From Chloroflexota bacterium (GTDB lineage Bacteria > Chloroflexota > Limnocylindria > Limnocylindrales > CSP1-4): a stretch of DNA of 6,683 nt. Numbering within the stretch: position 1 is the stretch's first letter; each line of letters starts with the position of its first letter. The notes below the pieces were generated by a model. The model saw nothing but the letters and a program-made list of their open reading frames with translations. It did not search any database and was not told the origin of the DNA. The stretch is from contig JAJYJR010000330.1 in assembly GCA_021789355.1 (NCBI GenBank), positions 1 through 6,683 of the forward strand, given 5' to 3'. Below are positions 1-5,903 of this stretch, piece by piece. Both the position numbers and the translations under genes were made by a program.

Positions 1-1910
1 TGGAAGAGGGTGTGGGCGCGCAGGGGCTTGTCGAGGTACATGACCCCCTCGACCGGGGCGTCGAAGCCCGCCAGCAGCTTGGCCGTGACGATGAGGAACC
101 GGAGCGGATCGGCCGGGTCGAGGAAGCGGTCGCGCAGGGCGATCTCGGCCGGGCGGTCGCGGTCGAAGACCGACCACTCGGGCGGGTCGTCCTTGGCGCA
201 GGTCATCACCACCTCGGCCTCCTCGCCCGGGCGCAGGCGCGCGCGGATCTCGTCGAGGTAGCGCACGCACAGCTCGCGGTCGAAGGCCACCACCTGCGCC
301 TTCAGCCCCAGCGGTTCCACCCGGCGGCGGTAGTGCGCCACGATGTCGGCGCAGACCGTGGTGACGCGCGCGGGGGTCTTCATGTACTGGTCGACCCGCG
401 AGGCGCGCCTGGCGAGATAGCCGCGCTCGTCCTCGTCGAGCGCCTCCGCCGCGGCCAGCTCGGCGAACGCCTCGTCGAGGGCGTCGCGGTCGACGTGGAA
501 GTCGACGAGGCGCGTCTCGATGTGGATGGGCAGGGTGGCCCCGTCGGCGATGGAGCGCTCCACCGTGTAGTGGTTGAGCACGCCTTCGGGGTCGTCGGGA
601 TCCCCGAAGGTCTCCCAGGTGTTGCGGTCGGCCGTCGAGACGGGGGTGCCGGTGAGGCCGATGAAGCGCGCGTTGGGGAGCGCGGTCCGCATGTTGGCCC
701 CGAGGCGGCCCTCCTGGGTGCGGTGGGCCTCGTCGACCAGCACCACGATGTTGGCGCGCTCGTTGAGGAGCCCCGCGTCGGCGAAGCGGAAGATGGTGGT
801 GACGATCACCCCCCGCGCGTCCTCGCGCAGCAGGCGGCGCAGGTCCTCCTTGGTGTCGGCCACCTGCATCCCGGGCAGGCCCACCGAGGCGAACTCCGAG
901 GACACCTGCTCGATGAGATCGAGCCGGTCGAGCACCACGAGGATGGTGGGCGCGTCGAGGTCGGCCGCCTGGCGCAGCTTGGCGGCGGCGAAGGCCATCA
1001 CCAGGGTCTTGCCGGAGCCCTGGTGCTGCCACACCAGGCCCTGGCGGCGGCGCGGGTCGCGGCAGCGGGCCACGATCGCCTCGACCGCCTCGACCTGCGG
1101 GTAGCGGGGGACGATCTTGGCGGTGTAGCCCCCGGCGCTGGAGCTGCGACGCGAGTAGAGGGTGTAGGTGCGCAGGATGTCGAGGAGGAGCTCGGGGGCG
1201 AGCAGCAGGCTCGCCGCGTGGAGCACGCCGGCCAGCCCCGGCAGGGTCAGCGGATCGGTGGTGCGTCCCCAGGGCAGCCAGAGTTCCGGCGCCTGGCGCA
1301 CCGCGCCGTAGCGGAAGTCCTTGCCCTCCGTGGCGAAGGACAGGAGGTTGGGCACGAAGAAACCGGGGGTCTTCGTCTCGTACACCCCGTGGATGTCACC
1401 GGCGGCATTGAGCCAGGAGCGCGAACGGCTGACCGGGGTCTTGGTCTCGCCCACCACGAGGGGGAACCCGTTGACCCACAGGACCAGGTCGTAGCGGCGC
1501 TCCTCGGTGCCCGGGTGGTAGGTCACCTCGGTGGAGACCACCAGGGCGTTGGCCCGCGGGCTCTCGAAGTCGACGAGGCGCACCGGGACGAAGTCGTCGG
1601 TGCCCACGAAGCGGATGGTCTGGGTGCCGCGCAGCCACTCGGTCAGGTGGCGGTTCGCCTCGACCAGGCCGTCGTCCGCCACCGCCAGGATGGCGGCCCG
1701 CAGGCGCGGGAGAACCTCGTCGACGCGCTCGGGGTGGGCCGCGATGGCCGGGTTGAGGCGGCGCAGGGCCGCCGCCACCTCCGACTCGACGAGGACGCCA
1801 TCGGGCGGACGGTCGAGCGCGCTCCCGGGCACCACGTGCCAGCCGAGGTCGGGCCGGGCCAGGCGCTCGACCAGCGCCGCCTGCACCGCGGTCTCGGCGA
1901 TCTCACTCAT
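1..1910 (-). CDS. hsdR: Type I restriction enzyme R subunit (HsdR), partial: C-terminal part lies beyond the left edge
   Basis: Motor and endonuclease subunit of the type I complex: it translocates DNA using ATP and cuts unmodified DNA away from the recognition site. Reading the minus strand from the ATG at 1910-1908 gives 636 codons with no stop before the window edge. The N-terminal PD-(D/E)XK nuclease (about residues 90-200) shows D141 (RRYDLVLW) and E155-T-K157 (VVGETKTP). The helicase core follows: Walker A QGSGKT at 297-302, DEAH box at 393-396, GLTGTP at 418-423, and the late-helicase block KLLAGFDAP at 611-619. Family members are usually about 1000 residues, so the last helicase motif and the C-terminal helical region that docks on the methyltransferase core are outside the window. 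The start ATG overlaps the hsdS stop (ATGA), and no Shine-Dalgarno sequence is visible upstream, so translation is probably coupled to hsdS. No frameshift or missing catalytic residue is seen. Confidence 0.96.
   Translation of the reverse strand, partial: MSEIAETAVQAALVERLARPDLGWHVVPGSALDRPPDGVLVESEVAAALRRLNPAIAAHPERVDEVLPRLRAAILAVADDGLVEANRHLTEWLRGTQTIRFVGTDDFVPVRLVDFESPRANALVVSTEVTYHPGTEERRYDLVLWVNGFPLVVGETKTPVSRSRSWLNAAGDIHGVYETKTPGFFVPNLLSFATEGKDFRYGAVRQAPELWLPWGRTTDPLTLPGLAGVLHAASLLLAPELLLDILRTYTLYSRRSSSAGGYTAKIVPRYPQVEAVEAIVARCRDPRRRQGLVWQHQGSGKTLVMAFAAAKLRQAADLDAPTILVVLDRLDLIEQVSSEFASVGLPGMQVADTKEDLRRLLREDARGVIVTTIFRFADAGLLNERANIVVLVDEAHRTQEGRLGANMRTALPNARFIGLTGTPVSTADRNTWETFGDPDDPEGVLNHYTVERSIADGATLPIHIETRLVDFHVDRDALDEAFAELAAAEALDEDERGYLARRASRVDQYMKTPARVTTVCADIVAHYRRRVEPLGLKAQVVAFDRELCVRYLDEIRARLRPGEEAEVVMTCAKDDPPEWSVFDRDRPAEIALRDRFLDPADPLRFLIVTAKLLAGFDAPVEGVMYLDKPLRAHTLF
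1907..1910 (-). other. hsdS/hsdR ATGA overlap (stop-start coupling)
   Basis: The hsdR start ATG (1910-1908) and the hsdS stop TGA (1909-1907) share bases as ATGA. No ribosome binding site is visible before hsdR, so ribosomes finishing hsdS probably re-initiate here. This would keep nuclease output at or below that of the specificity subunit. Confidence 0.85.
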
Positions 1911-3067
1911 GCCGCGCCGTCGAGGAAGCGGTCGTAGGAGGCGGGGATCACGTGATCGCCGGACAGTAGATCCGCGAGTAGGGCGCCGCGCAACTGAACG
2001 AGCGCATCGTCGACTGCGTCGGCTGCCTGAGCATTGGCTGCAAGATCATCGAGGACCGCAGCGACTTCCTGCTCGCGCGCGACATCCAGGACGGGGACTC
2101 GCTCCTGTAGTACGAGTTCCTTGTTCAGGTTGGGCTGACTGCTGCCAGTTCGGCGCTGCCTCATGGCGTCCTTGCGTCCACGTAGCCAGTGGAACAGGAA
2201 CCGAGGTTGGACCAGCTTGGCGTTCGGCACGAGCCCCAGCACCGCCTGGTTGGCGCACATCGGGGCGTCGGTATACCCAACGCTTCCGGCGGTCAGCCCT
2301 TGGCCGTACATCGCCACCACGACCGTGCCGCTCGGCATGATCCACGCGGAGGACTCCGCGAGACCGCGTTCGGTGATGGTCTCGCTGGTCGTCCGGATGT
2401 GATCGGCGTCCACCTCCGCGGACTTCAGCCACGGGACATGGCCGCCCCAGTAGCCGGGCTCCGATCGAGATGGCGTTGCTCCCGCTTTGGCCCGAAGGAC
2501 AACCTGAGAGAGCGTGGTCCAATCCGCCGTCTCAGCCTCAATCGTCCGCAGCAATGCTCCTGCGGTCTGTTGGGACGCCACCGACACGCGGGCGCCGCAT
2601 CTCGCCTCATCGATTGCATAAACGAGATCGACGATGTGGCGCTGCTCGGTGAGCGGAGGGAGGTCGATCGGAATGTTCGCCAATTGGGACGGCTTCAAGT
2701 TCACGTTCGCCGTGCCCTGCATGAGGGGAACGATGAGTTCCTCACGACGATGGTCGAGATACAGCCACAACCAGCGGGTGTCGATCAACGACTCGGGTCT
2801 TGGTTGTGCCGCCACGAGGAGGTTTGCGACGGCGAACTTGCCGTGCACGTAGTGGACTCGCTTCAGGGACGCATGTCCGTGACCGGTTGATGAGATGGTC
2901 GGGATGCAGACAGCCTCGCCCTGCAACTGGTAACTGTCGGCGGTGCGGAACGATCCTGCCGTTACAACCAATGGATACGGTCCGGGCTTCGTCTTCTCGG
3001 TGGCATAGGCGCCCTTGGTCAGCGCGCACAAGTCGCCGAGCCTGACGGTTCGCCATCCCTCACGCAT
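1907..3067 (-). CDS. hsdS: Type I restriction enzyme specificity subunit (HsdS)
   Basis: DNA-recognition subunit that binds two HsdM and sets the bipartite target for methylation and cleavage. The 386-residue protein has the usual two-fold plan: target-recognition domain 1 (about 6-137, starting WRTVRLGDL), a central conserved helix (about 139-180, LPPLTEQRHI), target-recognition domain 2 (about 182-326, starting WTTLSQVV with GATPS and YWGG) and a C-terminal conserved helix (about 328-370). Each recognition half ends in the family's conserved block: GTANVNLKPSQL at 118-129 and GSSQPNLNKELV at 308-319. The frame is open up to 3181, but I start it at the ATG at 3067: this gives the normal HsdS N-terminus and has GAGG six bases upstream (3077-3074). 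The longer form would add 38 Arg/Trp-rich residues that are only the hsdM tail read in another frame. Base composition is clearly less GC-rich than in hsdM or hsdR, suggesting separate ancestry. The DNA target cannot be predicted by eye. Confidence 0.96.
   Translation of the reverse strand: MREGWRTVRLGDLCALTKGAYATEKTKPGPYPLVVTAGSFRTADSYQLQGEAVCIPTISSTGHGHASLKRVHYVHGKFAVANLLVAAQPRPESLIDTRWLWLYLDHRREELIVPLMQGTANVNLKPSQLANIPIDLPPLTEQRHIVDLVYAIDEARCGARVSVASQQTAGALLRTIEAETADWTTLSQVVLRAKAGATPSRSEPGYWGGHVPWLKSAEVDADHIRTTSETITERGLAESSAWIMPSGTVVVAMYGQGLTAGSVGYTDAPMCANQAVLGLVPNAKLVQPRFLFHWLRGRKDAMRQRRTGSSQPNLNKELVLQERVPVLDVAREQEVAAVLDDLAANAQAADAVDDALVQLRGALLADLLSGDHVIPASYDRFLDGAA
3060..3067 (-). other. 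hsdM/hsdS 8-base gene overlap (translational coupling)
   Basis: On the minus strand the bases ATGCGTGA hold both the hsdS start ATG (3067-3065) and the hsdM stop TGA (3062-3060). A GAGG at 3077-3074 lies six bases before the start. The arrangement implies that HsdM and HsdS are made together, which suits a complex with two HsdM per HsdS. Confidence 0.85.
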
Positions 3068-4568
3068 AACCCGCCTCACGCAGTCGCTCGGCCAGTCGCT
3101 CCTCGGCCTCGTGCAGCACCCGCTGCGCCTTGCCCAGCTCCGCCAGCGCGGTCTCGACGTCGACCACCTCGGCCGCCGCACCTTTGATGTAGCGGCCGAT
3201 GTTGAGATCCCAGCCGTTCGCCTCGATCTCCGCGTGGGGCACGAGGCGCACCCCGACGCCGTCAGACCCGTCCTGCTCGGCGCCCGTCCGATAGGCGGCC
3301 AGGATCAGCTCCACGTCCTTGGGTCGCATGCGGTTCTGGTTGCGGCCCTTCTCGAAGCGCTGCGAGCCATCCACGAAGAGGAGGTGCCCGCGCCGCTCGG
3401 GCGCCTTCGTGGCCCGGAAGATCAGCAGGCAGGCCGGGATGGAGGTCGAGTAGAAGAGGTTGGGCGGCAGGCCGATCACGGCCTCCAGTTGGTCGGAGCG
3501 GACGAGACACTGGCGGATCTGTGCCTCGGCGCCGCCCCGGAAGAGCACCCCGTGCGGCATCACCACGCCGACACGACCGGTGACTGGACGCATGGAGGCC
3601 ACCATGTGCTGCACCCAGGCGTAATCGCCGAACGACGCCGGCGGCAGCCCACAGGCGGCCCGGCCCCAGGGATCGTGGGCCCACACGTCGGCGCCCCAGT
3701 TCTTCAGGGAGAACGGGGGATTGGTGATCACCACGTCGAAGCGGTCGAGATGCCCCGCGGCATCGAGGAACTTCGGATCGCGCAACGTGTCGCCCCGTCG
3801 GACCCGGGCATCCTCGATGTCGTGGAGGAAGAGGTTCATGCGCGCGATGGCCGAGGTGGTGAGCTGCACCTCCTGGCCGAAGAAGCGCATCTGGGCCACC
3901 GAGCCCCCGGCCTCGATCACCTCGGCGGCCGCCTCGATGAGCATGCCGCCCGAGCCCACCGCGGGGTCGTACACCGTGTCGGTCGGCCCCGGGTCGAGGA
4001 TCTTCGTGAGCAGGCGCACCACCGAGCGCGGGGTGAAGAACTCCCCGGCCTTCTTGCCCGATGCGTCGGCGAACTGGCGCAGCAGGTACTCGTAGGCGGC
4101 GCCCAGCACGTCGTGGCCGACGCGCGAGGGGTGCAGGTCGAGGGTGGCGAAGGCGCCGATCAGGTTGAGCAGGGCGTGCTCGGGGAGCTTCTCCTTGTTG
4201 CCCCACTGCACGTCGCCGAAGATCAGGGCGAGGGTGTCGGGGTTGGCCTGCTCGATGCGCTGGAGCATGGTCTGGAGCGCCACGCCGACGTTGTCGGTGG
4301 CCCGGCGCAGGTCCCGCCAGTGGCACCCGTCGGGGATCTGGAAGCGGTAGTTCTCGGGGAGCGCCGCGAGGGTCTCGTCGCCGCCGTAGTCGGCCAGGGC
4401 CCGCTCGTGCTCGCTGTCCCAGGTGTCGCTGATCCGCTTGAAGAAGAGCAGCGGGAAGATGTAGGCCTTGAAGTCGGCCGGATCGACCGGGCCGCGCAGC
4501 GAGTTGGCGGCCGCCCAGAGACGGGACTCCAGGTCCTGCTGGGTGAGGCCGAGGCTGTCCTGGGTCAT
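3060..4568 (-). CDS. hsdM: Type I restriction-modification DNA adenine methyltransferase subunit (HsdM)
   Basis: Transfers a methyl group from S-adenosylmethionine to adenine N6 in the target chosen by HsdS, and forms the structural core of the restriction complex. The 502-residue protein is of normal length. An N-terminal helical domain (about 8-140, with FPLLFFKRISD at 38-48) precedes the N6-adenine methyltransferase domain. That domain shows GEFFTPR at 175-181, the cofactor-binding motif I DPAVGSGG at 201-208, and the catalytic motif IV NPPF at 283-286. The typical NIGRY block is at 456-460, followed by a charged, probably coiled-coil C-terminal helix (about 468-499) that should pack against HsdS. 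The start ATG at 4568 lies 42 bases after the preceding gene. No strong Shine-Dalgarno sequence is seen there, but the conserved N-terminal domain begins just inside this start. The stop lies inside hsdS (8-base overlap). All catalytic motifs are intact, so the enzyme should be active. Confidence 0.97.
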   Translation of the reverse strand: MTQDSLGLTQQDLESRLWAAANSLRGPVDPADFKAYIFPLLFFKRISDTWDSEHERALADYGGDETLAALPENYRFQIPDGCHWRDLRRATDNVGVALQTMLQRIEQANPDTLALIFGDVQWGNKEKLPEHALLNLIGAFATLDLHPSRVGHDVLGAAYEYLLRQFADASGKKAGEFFTPRSVVRLLTKILDPGPTDTVYDPAVGSGGMLIEAAAEVIEAGGSVAQMRFFGQEVQLTTSAIARMNLFLHDIEDARVRRGDTLRDPKFLDAAGHLDRFDVVITNPPFSLKNWGADVWAHDPWGRAACGLPPASFGDYAWVQHMVASMRPVTGRVGVVMPHGVLFRGGAEAQIRQCLVRSDQLEAVIGLPPNLFYSTSIPACLLIFRATKAPERRGHLLFVDGSQRFEKGRNQNRMRPKDVELILAAYRTGAEQDGSDGVGVRLVPHAEIEANGWDLNIGRYIKGAAAEVVDVETALAELGKAQRVLHEAEERLAERLREAGYA

Positions 4569-4610
4569 GCGGGATCCGGGGCGACCACGCCCAGCGCGGT
4601 GATCGCTGCC
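4569..4610. other. Short spacer between the RAMA-nuclease gene and hsdM
   Basis: Forty-two bases without a coding frame of interest. I see no stable hairpin with a T-run that would end transcription and no recognisable promoter, so hsdM is probably read from the same transcript as the gene before it. Confidence 0.5.
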
Positions 4611-5687
4611 CTACCGCGCATGACGCTGTCGCAGCACGTCGATGACCGCCAGCGCTCCGTCCGCATCTCGAAAGCGCCAGAAGGTCCAGCCGTTCGTGGG
4701 CGGGAAGTCGCGTCCCGACAGCTTGCCGACGATGGACTTGCGCGCCATGGCTCCGGCCATCGACAGGGAGTCGTATGCCGTCCCGTTCCATGTCACGGTC
4801 CCATCCGCCTCGACCCGCGCCGTGAGGTGGTGACCCTTGTAGGCGGTCTCCACGTCGAGCGGCGGCCGGATGGCGCCTGATGCGATCAGGTCTCGCAGGG
4901 TCACGTGGCGCCAGGGGGTCTTCTCGCCACCACCGCCCTGGTCGGCGGCCGCCTCGTCCGCGGCGGGGTGAGCAGGACCAACAACCGGTGCGGCTGCCGC
5001 AGCGCCGCCGGCTCGTGGGTTCACCAGCGCCGGGTAATCGAGCGTCAGGCGGGCACGGGCGAGACTGGCGCGCACATCGGCCGCAGACAGGGCCGGAACG
5101 CGCTTGCGGAGCAGGCGCACGAAGTCGGTGGGGGCATCGGAGACGAAGAGGCCCTCGACCGCAGCGCGCACCTGCCGATCCACGAAGTCAGCCCGCCAGA
5201 GGACCTCGATCTGGTTGTCCTGGAGCTGGCTCTTGGAGAGCAGCGCGAGCGTGTCGGCGGAGCCCGGCTCGTCCGAGGCGATCACCACGCGGCGGAAGAG
5301 CTTCTCCTCGATGGGCACCGCGGCGTGCGCGTTGTAGATGCGCCACTCGTTGCCGTCGGTGACGGCCACCCACTCCACGCCCGCCACGCCGGCGTAGCCG
5401 ATGAACTGGTTGGCCCACTTGTGGTCGGCGAGGTTCTCGCCGAGCGCCTTGGCCTCCACGAAGAGCCGCGGAGTGCGCAGCAGGAAGAGCGCGTAGTCGA
5501 CCGGGTTGTCGCCCGCCTTGCGGCGGTACTCGTGACGCACCTCGTCGAGGTCCTCGACGTCCCAGCCGAGCGCCCGCAGGACCGGCTCGATCAGGACGGT
5601 CTTGGTGTTCTCCTCGCCGATCCCCTGACCGCGGTACCGCGCGATCCGGTCACGCACGCTGGCAAGGACGCCGGCCAGGTCATTCAT
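4611..5687 (-). CDS. HsdR-N-like PD-(D/E)XK nuclease fused to a C-terminal RAMA-like modified-DNA reader domain
   Basis: A 358-residue protein of a recognisable family, of which no characterised member is known to me. The N-terminus (about 1-135) is the HsdR N-terminal nuclease fold without any motor: ENTKTVLIEPVLRALGWD at 27-44, then D64 in NPVDYAL and E78-A-K80 in FVEAKAL, the expected PD-(D/E)XK catalytic residues. A mixed helical part (about 140-222) is followed by a disordered Ala/Gly/Pro-rich linker (about 224-256). The C-terminus (about 262-340) resembles the RAMA domain (restriction enzyme adenine methylase associated): TLRDLIASGAI, an ADGTVTWNGTAYDSLS segment, and NGWTFWRF at 332-339. 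RAMA domains are thought to read modified bases. By inference the protein binds modified DNA and cuts it, or works beside HsdRMS. The start is chosen by a strong AGGGAGG nine bases upstream and by family similarity from the first residues. It precedes hsdM by 42 bases on the same strand, so it is probably co-transcribed. Domain calls are from memory of the families. Confidence 0.88.
   Translation of the reverse strand: MNDLAGVLASVRDRIARYRGQGIGEENTKTVLIEPVLRALGWDVEDLDEVRHEYRRKAGDNPVDYALFLLRTPRLFVEAKALGENLADHKWANQFIGYAGVAGVEWVAVTDGNEWRIYNAHAAVPIEEKLFRRVVIASDEPGSADTLALLSKSQLQDNQIEVLWRADFVDRQVRAAVEGLFVSDAPTDFVRLLRKRVPALSAADVRASLARARLTLDYPALVNPRAGGAAAAAPVVGPAHPAADEAAADQGGGGEKTPWRHVTLRDLIASGAIRPPLDVETAYKGHHLTARVEADGTVTWNGTAYDSLSMAGAMARKSIVGKLSGRDFPPTNGWTFWRFRDADGALAVIDVLRQRHAR
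5684..5687 (-). other. ATGA overlap between the remnant frame and the RAMA-nuclease gene
   Basis: The stop TGA of the 62-codon frame (5686-5684) overlaps the ATG of the downstream gene (5687-5685). A chance frame would have only a small likelihood of ending exactly so. It is expected if the frame keeps the true 3' end of an older gene in the operon, or if it is still translated as a coupling leader. Confidence 0.6.
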
Positions 5688-5696
5688 CGGCGTGTG

Positions 5697-5703
5697 CCTC
5701 CCT
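5697..5703 (-). promoter_or_regulatory. Strong ribosome binding site for the RAMA-nuclease gene
   Basis: AGGGAGG on the minus strand, nine bases before the ATG at 5687. It is the clearest ribosome binding site in the window and fixes the start of the gene. It lies inside the last codons of the 62-codon remnant, so the downstream gene does not depend only on coupling through the ATGA overlap. Confidence 0.75.
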
Positions 5704-5707
5704 GGAC

Positions 5708-5740
5708 GCGCTGGCGGGGGTGCTCCTGCGTGCGCTGGCG
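5708..5740 (-). repeat. Nine-base direct repeat at the end of the remnant's family similarity
   Basis: CGCCAGCGC (minus strand) occurs at 5740-5732 and again at 5716-5708, 24 bases apart and in the same codon phase, so both copies encode Arg-Gln-Arg (residues 45-47 and 53-55 of the 62-codon frame). The first copy begins at the codon where likeness to the helicase-nuclease family stops. In such GC-rich DNA a repeat this short may be chance. Confidence 0.4.
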
Positions 5741-5903
5741 CGTCGGCTCGCGGTACGGCGAGTTGAGAAGCGGGTTCTCGATGACCTCGGCCAACCCACG
5801 CCCTCGCGGTCGGACGCGCACCCCTCCGACGGCCTGTCCCTCACCGGCGGGCGTCTCGTCAATCGCGAGCATACCGCGTGCGGGGTGTCAGGTTGGGTGG
5901 CAA

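Larger units (their letters stand above)
5684..5872 (-). pseudogene. Probable N-terminal remnant of a large type III-like helicase-restriction endonuclease
   Basis: A 62-codon frame fills most of the space between the two nuclease genes. Its residues 29-45 (EVIENPLLNSPYREPTR) closely match the extreme N-terminal signature I recall for a family of roughly 1000-residue DEAD-box/type III-like restriction endonucleases, whose members begin with something like ENPILNSPF.EP.RHF. After R45 the likeness stops and only a short Arg/Gln-rich tail (46-62) follows before the stop. The first 26 residues do not look like the family; a TTG at 5794-5792, with GAGGG six bases upstream, would begin the protein at the usual distance from the signature. 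The stop overlaps the next gene's start as ATGA. The simplest reading is a gene that lost nearly all of its body, perhaps by an in-frame internal deletion that kept its original end. It might still be translated as a short leader for the gene downstream. The assignment rests on about 17 residues. Confidence 0.5.

Noticed and set aside
201..208. Val at the middle of the HsdM motif I (DPAVGSGG) as a possible loss of activity (positions given as residues)
   Set aside because: Many type I HsdM proteins have Val or another residue at this place; the glycines and the NPPF motif are intact, so there is no sign of inactivation.
12..1937. A 641-codon open frame on the plus strand opposite hsdR
   Set aside because: It lies antisense to a gene with clear helicase and nuclease motifs, and its product is a low-complexity run of Gly, Ala, Val, Arg, His and Glu with no domain. 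Long antisense frames are usual in GC-rich DNA.
3065..3181. A longer HsdS starting at 3181
   Set aside because: The additional 38 residues are the hsdM C-terminal coding region read in another frame, and do not resemble an HsdS N-terminus. The ATG at 3067 gives the normal start with a suitably placed GAGG.
3262..4791. A 509-codon minus-strand frame overlapping hsdM and the end of the RAMA gene
   Set aside because: It is out of frame with two well-supported genes and its product is an Arg/Pro/Ala/Gly-rich low-complexity sequence.
3015..4880. A 621-codon open frame on the plus strand opposite hsdM
   Set aside because: Same reason: it mirrors an intact methyltransferase gene with all motifs, and its product is rich in Gly, Val, His, Arg and Glu without recognisable domains.
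5857..5877. TTGACG (5862-5857) and TATGCT (5873-5868) on the minus strand as an internal promoter
   Set aside because: The two elements are in the wrong order and neither has a partner at 16-18 bases, so they do not make a credible promoter.
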